From positions 62,001 through 126,000 of the forward strand of contig NVQL02000053.1 in the NCBI GenBank assembly GCA_002400495.2: DNA of 64,000 nucleotides. The letters run 5' to 3'. Below the pieces are notes generated by a model. It made no database searches. It was given only the letters and a program-made list of their open reading frames with translations, and had not been told where the DNA came from. Of the stretch, positions 52,189-61,483 are shown one piece after another (within the stretch, counting starts at the first letter, position 1; each line of letters starts with the position of its first letter). The DNA comes from Alphaproteobacteria bacterium. Its GTDB lineage: Bacteria > Pseudomonadota > Alphaproteobacteria > Rhizobiales > OSC116. Made by a program: the position numbers and the translations under genes.

Positions 52189-53421
52189 TTAAAATAACGT
52201 TTCATATTTTGAAGCTAATTTTTTAAAATCATGATTTTCGATTAAATATTTATAGCCATTCTCACCCATTTGGGCATATTCCTCTGGGGAATTCCACTTT
52301 AATTCTTTCATTTGAATAATCGCTTCCGCAATTAAATCTGGTGCTTCCGCAGGAACCAAGATGCCACACTGAGCGGCCTTAACTTGTTCTTTCTCTATGG
52401 TAATAGAGTGTATAATTGGCAACCGTGCTTTCATATATTCAAATATTTTATTCGGGCTTACACCATGCTTGTATAGTTCGGAAATCGGCCAACCATTATA
52501 ACCACAATCTGCCACCGCTAATATGGCGGGAATTAACTTAGCGTTAACTGGGTTAAAGAAATGAACATTTGTAATTTGTTCGACCTTAACTTTAGTCATA
52601 AATTCCTTTTTATAAATACCATCGCCCACCAATATTAGCTTAATTTTTAAGTTGGGTTGTTTATTTATTAAGGCCGTAGCATCAATGAGATAGTTTAGCG
52701 CATTAGGGCCACCATGCGCTCCCGTATAAATTACGCAAAAAAAACCTTGTTTTTTCCATTCAAGAATCGAACGACTGACTTCGCTTTTTGGCAATTCATC
52801 TGGCTCAGTATCAAGATTGGCACCATTGGGGATATAATGGAATTTTTCTTTATCTAAACCGTTGTCAACAAAATACTGTTTTGACATTGGCAATACAGAA
52901 ACCAATCCATCCGCTCTCGGGTAAATAAATCTTTCTATCGCCTTAAATATCAAACAAATCGGATGATACTTACTTAAACCAGCCAACTCCATTAAACTAA
53001 GTGGCCAAATATCCCTTATTTCTACGATAAAGGTAGAGTTAAATTTTTTTGCTAACCACCATCCAGCGAATAAAGTAAAAGGGTGAGCTGATGATGCAAT
53101 GACGACATCCACACCATGGAATTCATCTTTTTTTAAAAAGCAACATCCCAAAAAGAACTGTAGCATATTGATAAATCGATTTATTCCGTTACCCGCATAT
53201 TTACGGCTTGTTTTTATAAATTTAAATCTTACACCCTCAACAATTTCATCTTGAGTAATATGCCTGTTTTCATATTGTAAATGATGAAAGCTAGCGCATA
53301 TAACTGTCACTTCATTGTTTGACTTTACCCAATTTCTTGATAAATAATATGGCCTATATAATGGCCCAATGCTCGGCGTAAGAGCATAGTGATTTAAATA
53401 TAATATTTTCTTTTTACTCAT
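52189..53421 (-). CDS. GT4 glycosyltransferase (WbuB-like)
   Basis: 410 residues. GT-B fold with an early KILYLNHYALTPSIGPLYRP segment, VEIRDIWPLSLMELAG, HYIPNGANLD and the donor-site region GVSPNKIFEYMKARLPI. The DIWP segment and layout match WbuB-type enzymes that often add the second sugar of an O-antigen repeat. It is followed by 147 bases before the sugar-transferase gene. Its DNA is AT-rich. Confidence 0.82.
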   Translation of the reverse strand: MSKKKILYLNHYALTPSIGPLYRPYYLSRNWVKSNNEVTVICASFHHLQYENRHITQDEIVEGVRFKFIKTSRKYAGNGINRFINMLQFFLGCCFLKKDEFHGVDVVIASSAHPFTLFAGWWLAKKFNSTFIVEIRDIWPLSLMELAGLSKYHPICLIFKAIERFIYPRADGLVSVLPMSKQYFVDNGLDKEKFHYIPNGANLDTEPDELPKSEVSRSILEWKKQGFFCVIYTGAHGGPNALNYLIDATALINKQPNLKIKLILVGDGIYKKEFMTKVKVEQITNVHFFNPVNAKLIPAILAVADCGYNGWPISELYKHGVSPNKIFEYMKARLPIIHSITIEKEQVKAAQCGILVPAEAPDLIAEAIIQMKELKWNSPEEYAQMGENGYKYLIENHDFKKLASKYETLF

Positions 53422-53489
53422 TTTAATATAACTTCATTTTGGTGAATAAATTGCGGATGATGTATTTGACAATGTCTAATAAACTAGGT

Positions 53490-54605
53490 TTAAGTACTAT
53501 TTAACAAGAGTTTATAAAAATCCAATAGTTTTTTTTCTTCAAAGCCCCAGTTATATTTCTCTAACACTGCTTTGCGCCCATTTGAGCCCATTTTCTCCGC
53601 TACAGACGGGTTATCGATTAAATAATTAATAGCTTCTGCAATTTCTTTTGGCTTTAGCGGGTCAACGCAAACACCACATTTTTCTCCAACAACTATATTT
53701 TTAAACACCTCAAAGTCAGATGAAATTACTGGAATACCCGCGGCCATATATTCAAACATTTTAACCGGCATACAATCAATGTAATTACTTATGGGGTGCA
53801 ATGTTACTAACCCTACTTTTGACCAATCATACACTTCTTGAACCTGTCTGCGAGACAACCAACCCAATTCATCGACATTCTTCCAACCATCAAGGTTCTG
53901 ACATTGGTTTTTAAGTTCAGGAGAATTAAAGCTGCCACCAAGTGAAAGTTTCACACCTTGGTTCGTATATTGCATTGCCTCAGTTAGTTCTAATGCACCG
54001 CGAACTTTAGTTATATACCCCATGTAACAAGCTCGGTCTTTTTTTTCTTTCCAATTAATTGCTTCAAAGGAATATTCAGATAAAAGTGGAAAATTATTCA
54101 CATCTATGGTGTTTGGGTTTATCTTAATAAGTTTATTTTTAATGAATGCAGTTGCTGTTAAAACACCGTCTAATTTTCTAAGTGCCCAATTTTCATATAA
54201 ATAATAGGCTTTTGAAATGATTAGTCGCAAGAATTTGTTAATGTATTCTTTGCTGAAAATCTGTACAGGAACATCTTCATGAGCGTCATATATAACTTTC
54301 TTTCCAAGTTTTTTTAACTTCAACGCGATTGGTAACATTTCAGGGTCATGAATTTGATATATATCAGCATCTATTGATAAAGCTTTTTCAAATACTTTAT
54401 TTGTAGTTTTTAAAACCCTATTCATCCGACCTTTCAATTTGCCAACATTCACTATTTTTACATTATTTTTACATTCATCTTCTAAATCATCAGCAACCAC
54501 GAAATATACATCATATCCAGCGTTAGCTAAGGAGCAACACTGCTTTACAAAAATTCGAGTGTCATACCTAGCGTGAATTGACGTTAAATGTGCAACTTTA
54601 ATCAT
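53490..54605 (-). CDS. GT4 glycosyltransferase
   Basis: 371 residues. GT-B: VAHLTSIHARYDTRIFVKQC at the start, IYQIHDPEMLPIALKLKKLG, VIYDAHEDVP, and the donor site MPVKMFEYMAAGIPVISSDF. The HARYDTRIF start is typical of a large O-antigen glycosyltransferase family. It would add one sugar of the repeat unit. AT-rich like its neighbours. Confidence 0.83.
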   Translation of the reverse strand: MIKVAHLTSIHARYDTRIFVKQCCSLANAGYDVYFVVADDLEDECKNNVKIVNVGKLKGRMNRVLKTTNKVFEKALSIDADIYQIHDPEMLPIALKLKKLGKKVIYDAHEDVPVQIFSKEYINKFLRLIISKAYYLYENWALRKLDGVLTATAFIKNKLIKINPNTIDVNNFPLLSEYSFEAINWKEKKDRACYMGYITKVRGALELTEAMQYTNQGVKLSLGGSFNSPELKNQCQNLDGWKNVDELGWLSRRQVQEVYDWSKVGLVTLHPISNYIDCMPVKMFEYMAAGIPVISSDFEVFKNIVVGEKCGVCVDPLKPKEIAEAINYLIDNPSVAEKMGSNGRKAVLEKYNWGFEEKKLLDFYKLLLNST

Positions 54606-54653
54606 AAAACTTACCTACAATTTTTGTGAAAAACTAACTTATAATATTCAGTT

Positions 54654-55649
54654 TCATTTCATTGGAATATCAAAAAACCCAAATTCATTTCTTTCAAATC
54701 GGTTGAATAAAGATGCAGGCGATTCCAATTTCATGGATCCATTTAATTCAAATGACTTTTCTAAGTGGTATTCGTGTGCCAACAAAACTCCACCGTTACA
54801 TCTTATGGTAAATTTTCCATTTGGAAAGACATCACAAATCATTCCATATTCCAAAGATCGAAAAGGGTGAGCTTCTAGGTCGGTGTAAAAAATTGACGCT
54901 CTATTTATGGTCAATTTTATATTATCAATAAATGAGTAAGCGCCCGAGAATGGTGGTGCGACAGCCCTAATGAGCCGTTCAATATTCACAATGGCATCAT
55001 TCCAATCGATTATACTATCTGAAGGTGAACGCTTTGGGTATACAGTGGGAATGGCGCTTACTTGTTGCTTTAAAGTTAGATTGTTATTGGCTAAGTTTTC
55101 CCAATTACTTTGGATCAAGGACACCATGGCAGATAAGTTTTTAAAATGGAGTGTTTCAGCAGTGTCCGTATCGTTAATAGAAAAACAACTTGTGTCTACA
55201 ATTGGCCCGTCATCAACTCCGGGCATATATTTAAACAAATTCGTATAGAACCACTGCCGCCCCTCGATTAGGGACCAGTTCATTGGTGAGCGCCCTCTTC
55301 CAAACGGCAAGTCTTGCGAGCTTCCATGCATTCCAAAAACGCCAACATTAAAGGTTTCTAATATCGAACGAGGAACCAAGCGCTGCCAGCCTGATACAAA
55401 GCCAATGTCAAAGTTTTGAGATTCGAAAAAATCTTGATCATATTGGCTGTTCAAATTATATTTCTTTGCGACGTGAATATTTTGTATTTCTGACGATAGG
55501 TCACTTAAATCATCATAACCTGCGACCTCTTGTTCGCTTCCTTTGTCAGGAGAAATAGTAACTAGGCCACTAATATTAGATAGTTTAGAAACGTGATTGA
55601 TTATATGACGCGTGGTGTTTTTACATCCAAAAATACATATTTTTGTCAT
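54654..55649 (-). CDS. formyltransferase-family sugar N-formyltransferase-like
   Basis: 331 residues. The formyltransferase fold is recognised from FGMHGSSQDLPFGRGRSP (substrate loop, His conserved), GVDDGPIVDTSCF (the conserved Asp) and a C-terminal FMT-like domain (near YGMICDVFPNGKFTIRCNGG). The Asn of the usual N-x-H triad is replaced by Gly. It would formylate an amino sugar with N10-formyl-tetrahydrofolate if active. Coupled by four bases to a deacetylase-like gene. Confidence 0.78.
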   Translation of the reverse strand: MTKICIFGCKNTTRHIINHVSKLSNISGLVTISPDKGSEQEVAGYDDLSDLSSEIQNIHVAKKYNLNSQYDQDFFESQNFDIGFVSGWQRLVPRSILETFNVGVFGMHGSSQDLPFGRGRSPMNWSLIEGRQWFYTNLFKYMPGVDDGPIVDTSCFSINDTDTAETLHFKNLSAMVSLIQSNWENLANNNLTLKQQVSAIPTVYPKRSPSDSIIDWNDAIVNIERLIRAVAPPFSGAYSFIDNIKLTINRASIFYTDLEAHPFRSLEYGMICDVFPNGKFTIRCNGGVLLAHEYHLEKSFELNGSMKLESPASLFNRFERNEFGFFDIPMK

Positions 55650-56341
55650 TTTGCCCTCACTGAATCAAATGTGGTGCAATTTAAAGCGGTTTCTAAATTA
55701 ATAAAGTCAAAATGTTTTGTTTGCCAATTACGTAATTTTTCAGATTGGTTCTCCCCACTATTCACCCACCATATTGGATGAAATAACATATGTAGGTTTT
55801 TTCCAGAATGTATTTCAGGCTGATCTAGAGGGTGTCCATATTTGAACATTCCCGCAGAATCTGACATATATTTCATGTCTTTGAAATATTTATCTTCATA
55901 AGTATGAGACACATCGGCCAATTTCCGATTGCTATTATCGATGAACCCCCTAGGCCTATGAAGGCTTATTACATTGATATTTATGTCAAACATTGTTTCT
56001 AACAAGTTTTTTTCAATTGTTAAGCCTTTATCCAAATCGCTGTAGATTGCTGGATCATAATGCAATGCAATTGTGTGTCCCAAGTCTTTTATTTGCTCAA
56101 CCAGAGATCGGCTAGCCTCAGAACATATATTGTACATATTGGTTGAAACCATGAAAAAATAGGTTGCACTAATATTGAGCTTATTTTCAATTCTTGCCAT
56201 TTCTAACGCAGAATCAATGCAAAAATCTATATCGTGCCGTATAATTGCGGCTTTATTTTCTTTAGAATGATTGAACTCTTCGAAATCATAGCCGAGGTTT
56301 CTAATTTCAGTAAGAATTCTTATATACTCATTTTTATCCAT
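55646..56341 (-). CDS. polysaccharide deacetylase-like protein (WbmS type)
   Basis: 231 residues. Motifs of the NodB/CE4-like superfamily: IIRHDIDFCIDSALEMA (acidic pair), GHTIALHYDPAIY (His) and ISLHRPRGF. The order fits a metal-dependent deacetylase with a short (non-secreted) form; no signal peptide is present, so it would act in the cytoplasm on a nucleotide- or lipid-linked sugar. It overlaps the formyltransferase gene by four bases, suggesting removal of an acetyl group followed by formylation. Confidence 0.72.
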   Translation of the reverse strand: MDKNEYIRILTEIRNLGYDFEEFNHSKENKAAIIRHDIDFCIDSALEMARIENKLNISATYFFMVSTNMYNICSEASRSLVEQIKDLGHTIALHYDPAIYSDLDKGLTIEKNLLETMFDININVISLHRPRGFIDNSNRKLADVSHTYEDKYFKDMKYMSDSAGMFKYGHPLDQPEIHSGKNLHMLFHPIWWVNSGENQSEKLRNWQTKHFDFINLETALNCTTFDSVRAK

Positions 56342-56459
56342 AAAACACCCAAAATATAAATATATACATCGTAATAATAACTAATTAATTTTTTTAATTT
56401 AAGTCACTCCAATTATAACTTGTTTTCTATTATTTTCAATCACATATTATACTAAAGCA

Positions 56460-57626
56460 TCAATTGTAATCTTCTTTATATTCACGAGTTAATAACCCAA
56501 GAGAAGCATAAAAAGGTAGATATCCATATGTTTTGGAAAATAACAATAAAAATACGGAATAAAGCAAAAGGCTAAGGGCAAGGTTAGGTTTTTGTGCATT
56601 CTGTTTCTGAGAATTCAGTACGAGACTTACTGCCAGTTTCAGACTGATACCAATAAGAAATAAAAATATCAAAAACCCAATAATTCCATAATCTTGCCAC
56701 GCTGACAAAATATTATGAATATATCGCCCTTCTGAATAACCGTTCATATCGCCAAACCAAATACTCTGTTGGATAATTTCAATCCCTTCATCCAGTATTA
56801 CATCTCGGGACAAATTTGAAGTGGCTTGTGATCCGTTCATAATTAAATCTACAATTCGATTATGCCCAAGATCAAATTGTTCCACTTGGAATAAAAGTAG
56901 TATTGTTAGTATTGATATTATTGACATTATCAATAATATTAATAAATATTTTATTTTGCTATCTGAATCAAGATAACCTGTTGAAAATAAAATAATAATA
57001 AAAGCGAAAAACTCACTTCTTGCACCGATAAAATGTAATGTCACGATGCAGATTATTGAAATACAAATTTTATAAATCATTTTAGCGTCGCTATTAAGAT
57101 AGATCGCTGCACATAGAATAAAACTCACTGCTAAAGATTGGTAATTTGTTAACCCCTCTTCACTTGCGCCATATTTTAAGTTTGTGCTCAGAGATAATGT
57201 GCCATTAACAATAGAACTTAAAACGATTATAATCATGGCAAGAATACTAATCAAAATCATAGAGTTGAAAATTTTGGACTTATAATCAATTTCTTTGAAA
57301 AGCATAAAATATACGCAACTATATAGGATAGTCGATATATGAAAGTACAACTCCTCTTGGGACATAATACTAGTAGCAGCTGTAAAAAACACTAAAACTG
57401 CGCTATACAAAACAAAAACTATAAATACCGTATCAATAATATTAGTTTTAAAATTTCGTAGATATATAAACGCTAAAAATACAAAGGAGCAGCTCATCAT
57501 TATGGGTAAATAGCCACCCAGAAAATTGCCGATTACTCCGAAGCTGTTCAGCGCAATGTAAAAAAAGTAAGCTGGAATAAGTAAGACAAAAATTATGTTA
57601 GTAATATTTAATTTAAATACACTCAT
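56460..57626 (-). CDS. wzy: Wzy-type O-antigen polymerase
   Basis: 388 residues, at least ten hydrophobic segments and a large external loop (DEGIEIIQQSIWFGDMNGYSEGRYIHNILSAW, cited in parts) near the C-terminal third, the usual place of the catalytic loop. Sequence identity is low in this family; position among O-antigen genes and topology support the call. It polymerises repeat units on undecaprenyl diphosphate at the periplasmic face. The gene is very AT-rich. Confidence 0.75.
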   Translation of the reverse strand: MSVFKLNITNIIFVLLIPAYFFYIALNSFGVIGNFLGGYLPIMMSCSFVFLAFIYLRNFKTNIIDTVFIVFVLYSAVLVFFTAATSIMSQEELYFHISTILYSCVYFMLFKEIDYKSKIFNSMILISILAMIIIVLSSIVNGTLSLSTNLKYGASEEGLTNYQSLAVSFILCAAIYLNSDAKMIYKICISIICIVTLHFIGARSEFFAFIIILFSTGYLDSDSKIKYLLILLIMSIISILTILLLFQVEQFDLGHNRIVDLIMNGSQATSNLSRDVILDEGIEIIQQSIWFGDMNGYSEGRYIHNILSAWQDYGIIGFLIFLFLIGISLKLAVSLVLNSQKQNAQKPNLALSLLLYSVFLLLFSKTYGYLPFYASLGLLTREYKEDYN

Positions 57627-57673
57627 TCCCGCATAGTCCTAATTATTTAAATCTAACTTCATATTATCTGGTT

Positions 57674-58789
57674 TTAATATAAATTTAATTTAATCATTAA
57701 TTTTTTAAAGAATACAACGACATGCTCACTCGTAGGGTAGTTTGCATGACTTTTGGGTGGCCTGGCCATATAAGCGTTCATTTCATCTTCGCTAAACTGG
57801 AGTTTTTTACAAACTAAGCTAAAATCTTCTTTCTGAAGATGCTCAGGATAAGGAGGCTGCTTCAAATCTTCAAGCGCTTCCTCACGAGTCATTTGTTTCG
57901 AACAAATTAGAGTTGAATGATGCGCTCTTCTTTTATCAACGCCAAATTTAACAGGAAGTATGTAACCTTGATAAAATCTAGTGAATATAGACTCATAATG
58001 CTTACCACCGTAATATTTCCAATCAAATTCTTTTTTCAATATTTCCATCGCTTCAGGCTTGCTGTAATCTAAATAATTCAATATAGAAATCGATTCCGCT
58101 GCATTAATGTGATGATAAAATTTCTTTTTAATAAGCCCCATAATCGGAAATGTTTTCAGCTTTAATTTTCCATAAATCTTATGAATTCCGCGAATATTTG
58201 TTGCATCGGTTTTTCTCCACGACCAGTCATGCGGCATCGTTGCCTCAGTAAGATAATTGGAGCCGTCGAATAAAAACCCCGTTCTGTGTTTGCGAGTAAG
58301 CTTTACAACAGATGCGGCAATTGCATGGTCACTTAGCATTTCTAAATCAATAACATCGGCCATGAAAAAACTTCTTTGCAAATCTCTAAATTCATTCCAA
58401 TTTATTACCAATGTTTCTAAGTCAAAGTCCGTTTTCTTAACAATATTTTCAATATTTTTAACGGCCAATTCACTGTCCCAGCCATTATCCAAATGCACCA
58501 ATAACGCCCTTAAATTCCACTCGCTAGCCAAATAAGCAATATAACTGCTGTCAACGCCGCCGCTAATTCCGACAATACAGTCGTATTTTTTTCCTTTTCC
58601 AGCTCGCTTTATTTTTTCTATAATTTCTTTCAACCGCTTATCTCGCGTGGTTTTATCTGAAATTATATGTGTATCAATATTTTCATCATAAGCATGACAA
58701 TGATTGCAAACACCATCCTTATCAAAACTGATGTTTACATCGCTGGTATCCAATACACATTTGGAACAAATTTGATATTTTTTTGTCAT
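57674..58789 (-). CDS. N-acetyl sugar amidotransferase (WbpG/PseA-like)
   Basis: 371 residues. Two CxxC pairs at the start (CSKCVLD, CNHCHAYDE) bind zinc; the PP-loop ATP site is VGISGGVDSSYIAYLA. This is the family that converts an N-acetyl group of a nucleotide sugar to an acetamidino group, using ammonia from a HisH/HisF-like pair. HisF- and HisH-like genes are directly upstream, overlapping by one base each, exactly as in Pseudomonas aeruginosa serotype O5-type clusters. Confidence 0.9.
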   Translation of the reverse strand: MTKKYQICSKCVLDTSDVNISFDKDGVCNHCHAYDENIDTHIISDKTTRDKRLKEIIEKIKRAGKGKKYDCIVGISGGVDSSYIAYLASEWNLRALLVHLDNGWDSELAVKNIENIVKKTDFDLETLVINWNEFRDLQRSFFMADVIDLEMLSDHAIAASVVKLTRKHRTGFLFDGSNYLTEATMPHDWSWRKTDATNIRGIHKIYGKLKLKTFPIMGLIKKKFYHHINAAESISILNYLDYSKPEAMEILKKEFDWKYYGGKHYESIFTRFYQGYILPVKFGVDKRRAHHSTLICSKQMTREEALEDLKQPPYPEHLQKEDFSLVCKKLQFSEDEMNAYMARPPKSHANYPTSEHVVVFFKKLMIKLNLY

Positions 58790-59562
58790 TACAATTTTCC
58801 AATTTCTTTTTCAAGTTCAGAATATTCAGGGTAGGTAATCAACACCGCTTTATGCGTTCCGTTAAACACAAACATGCTGCCGGCCGAGACTGCCGATGCG
58901 CCGCCAAATTTAATGACTTTAGAAAAATCAGCAATATCTTTTGCCCCACCATTTGCAATCAAAGGAATTTTCAGCTCCCTACTTATCATATTAATCAGCT
59001 CTACATCATATCCTTCAAATGTACCGTCTCGATCAACAGAGCTTAGGAAGATTTCACCAGCACCGCGCTTTTCAATGTCTCTGATATAGTCTAATAAATC
59101 AATGGATAATAATTTTTTTGTAGCACTGTTGTAAACTCTATATTGACCCCTAAAATTCTTTTTCACATCTACAGATGCAACGATACTTGACGAGCCATAA
59201 ACTTCTGATGCACGGGTCAATAAATCTATATCCGTGAATAAAATTGTATTCAGCACAACTTTTTCAATGCCAATTGTGAGAACATCTTTAATATCATCCA
59301 GATTTCGAAGCCCACCACCATAAGCCACAGGCATAAAACACTCTTCAGCAAAGTCTCTAATTGCATCAAGGTTTGGGCCTCTTTTTTCTTTTGAAGCATC
59401 TATGTCCAAAAAAACAAGTTCATCAACACCTTTGTCATTAAAGATTTTTATTGCGTTAATAGGGTCACCTACATATTTGCCCTTTTTTACATTAAATTTG
59501 ACCGTTTTAAAAAGCCCCATGTCATGTAATAGCAGGGTTGGAATTATTCGATGTCTTAACAT
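58789..59562 (-). CDS. HisF-like ammonia-channelling subunit
   Basis: 257 residues with the HisF beta/alpha barrel: RIIPTLLLHDMGLFKTVKF at the start, YGGGLRNLDDIKDVLTIGIEKVVLN, SSIVASVDVKKN and IPLIANGGAKDIADFSKVIKFGGASAVSAG. The first catalytic aspartate of true IGP synthase (CLD motif) is Leu here while the second (ASVD) is kept. This pattern marks the O-antigen HisF2 branch. It does not replace histidine-pathway HisF; it is proposed to pass ammonia to WbpG. Confidence 0.88.
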   Translation of the reverse strand: MLRHRIIPTLLLHDMGLFKTVKFNVKKGKYVGDPINAIKIFNDKGVDELVFLDIDASKEKRGPNLDAIRDFAEECFMPVAYGGGLRNLDDIKDVLTIGIEKVVLNTILFTDIDLLTRASEVYGSSSIVASVDVKKNFRGQYRVYNSATKKLLSIDLLDYIRDIEKRGAGEIFLSSVDRDGTFEGYDVELINMISRELKIPLIANGGAKDIADFSKVIKFGGASAVSAGSMFVFNGTHKAVLITYPEYSELEKEIGKL

Positions 59563-60179
59563 TATATTTTTTCTATAAAATTTTTAATAAGGTTCATGCC
59601 AAATTTATGACTTTTTTCTGGGTGGAATTGAGTACCATATACATTACCTTTTTCAAATGAAGAAACAAAATCAATACCGTAGGGTGTTTTTGTCAATATA
59701 TCATCCGAATAACTACAAGATACATAAAAACTATGAACAAAATAGAACCGTTTATCTTCTTTTGATTCAATGAATAGTTCAGACTTCTTAGTTTGCTCAA
59801 CAACATTCCATCCCATATGAGGTACTTTTAAATCATCGAGTTCAAACAACTTCACGTCGGCATCAATCCAATTAAGGCCTTTAACATTTCCTTCTTCACT
59901 ATATTTAGTCATCAATTGCATACCCAAACAGATACCCAAAATTGGTGTTTTTTCACCTATAACTTTTTCGTTCAAAACATCAATTAAATTAAATTTATTG
60001 AGGTTGCTAATGCCTTTTGCAAAGGCTCCAATTCCCGGCAATATCAATTTAGTTGCCGACCGAATAACATCTATGTCAGACGATATTTCACTCCTATAGC
60101 CAACCTTCTTAATCATATTGGAAATAGAACCTAAATTCCCCATTCCATAATTAACGATTACAATTTTTTGTTCTGCCAT
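59562..60179 (-). CDS. HisH-like glutaminase subunit
   Basis: 205 residues, class I glutamine amidotransferase: NYGMGNLGSISNMIKKVGY, nucleophile in PILGICLGMQLMTKYSEEG, VHSFYVSC and YGTQFHPEKSHKFG with the His-Glu pair. It hydrolyses glutamine and hands ammonia to the HisF-like barrel. Coupled by one base to hisF2, so they form an HisH/HisF synthetase that serves the sugar amidotransferase. Confidence 0.9.
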   Translation of the reverse strand: MAEQKIVIVNYGMGNLGSISNMIKKVGYRSEISSDIDVIRSATKLILPGIGAFAKGISNLNKFNLIDVLNEKVIGEKTPILGICLGMQLMTKYSEEGNVKGLNWIDADVKLFELDDLKVPHMGWNVVEQTKKSELFIESKEDKRFYFVHSFYVSCSYSDDILTKTPYGIDFVSSFEKGNVYGTQFHPEKSHKFGMNLIKNFIEKI

Positions 60180-60199
60180 ATTAAACCATCCAAACCATA

Positions 60200-61483
60200 T
60201 TATTCGTTATTTTTCGATAGATAAAATGAAAACCCAATTTGACAGGAGTAAAAAATAATTCCTGACAAGGATATATATGATATCATTTGCTCAACATCAT
60301 TATTAATACCACCGACAACAATCGCAGACACAGTCATTAATAAAAATAGACCTTGCAATAGCATATCCCACATTAATTTTTCTCGTAAGATAAATAAGTA
60401 GCCCAATGGCCCCGATATAAGGCGGATTAAAGCCAAGGGAGCGAATATTTGCGCGTACAAGCCTGCATTTTCCCAATTCTCTCCAAATATCACAGCAAAT
60501 ATTTCTCTTCCCCAGCTCATCAGAACAAGAGTTGGGATTATACCAATTGCAAACATTAACCACATAGTTTTCACAAAAAGTCTTCTGCAACTTCCTGTTT
60601 CGTAAAAATCCTTAGTTGCTTTTTCTCTGAACACTTGCATCATGGACTCTCCCACCAAAGAAATTGGCGCCATGACAACTCGGAATACTAAAAAATACGC
60701 GCCTGCAATTACGGGAGAAAAATATATAGGTATTAAGAATAGTGGTGCCTGAAGGGCTGCAATATTAAATAGAGAGGCGGGGGCTTCATATAAAGGGAAT
60801 TTTTTGTATTTTTTAATCAGCTTTATTTTTTCGTGCCAATTAAACTCAAATGAATGATTTGTTTTATATCTTCTTAGCAAATCCAATGTCGTGATAAACC
60901 TACCAATTGCATCTGCAAATATGAGCCCCAAAGAGATTTTTGTAAAATACCCAAACAAGATTTGTAAAAACGTTATACTGCCTGCTTGCAGTGCTTTATT
61001 CTGGGCCATTTCCTTGTATTTTTGGAAACGATTGAACCAAGTGATAATTGAAGCATAACTACAAGCCAGAATGACACCAATGGGTACGTAATAAAGCCAT
61101 ATCATATTATCAAGATCACTGCTTAAACCAACGATTTCTTGATAAAAAACTAAAATAGCCACAAACAAGAAAAATGAAAACAACACAGGCAACAATAATG
61201 ACAGCATGAGCAAATTGTTTGTTTCAGATTCATTCGGAGTCATTATTATGGCTTGATCATATTTTCCACTCGCGACACTTGCGCACACCGCAACCATAGC
61301 TAGATATGCCCCAAGCAGCCCAAATTCTGTAGGGGAATATAATCTTGTTAACAGTGGTGAGGCCAATATCGGAAGCAATTGTGCTATTAAAGTTCCAGAC
61401 ATCAGTGTAAGAACATTTTTAGCAAACTCGTTTTTCGAAAAAAGACCTTTAAGGGAGCGGCTTTTCATAACCATATTATCCAC
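60200..61483 (-). CDS. wzx: Wzx-type oligosaccharide flippase
   Basis: 427 residues and about twelve to fourteen membrane segments of the MATE/MOP polysaccharide exporter type (LSGTLIAQLLPILASPLLTRLYSPTEFGLLGAYLA, cited in part as LTRLYSPTEFGLLG). The TRLY.P.EFG motif is a hallmark of Wzx. It moves undecaprenyl-linked repeat units across the membrane. It overlaps the WbpE-like gene by eight bases; ATGs at the start are clustered, so the exact start is uncertain. Confidence 0.85.
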   Translation of the reverse strand: MDNMVMKSRSLKGLFSKNEFAKNVLTLMSGTLIAQLLPILASPLLTRLYSPTEFGLLGAYLAMVAVCASVASGKYDQAIIMTPNESETNNLLMLSLLLPVLFSFFLFVAILVFYQEIVGLSSDLDNMIWLYYVPIGVILACSYASIITWFNRFQKYKEMAQNKALQAGSITFLQILFGYFTKISLGLIFADAIGRFITTLDLLRRYKTNHSFEFNWHEKIKLIKKYKKFPLYEAPASLFNIAALQAPLFLIPIYFSPVIAGAYFLVFRVVMAPISLVGESMMQVFREKATKDFYETGSCRRLFVKTMWLMFAIGIIPTLVLMSWGREIFAVIFGENWENAGLYAQIFAPLALIRLISGPLGYLFILREKLMWDMLLQGLFLLMTVSAIVVGGINNDVEQMISYISLSGIIFYSCQIGFSFYLSKNNE

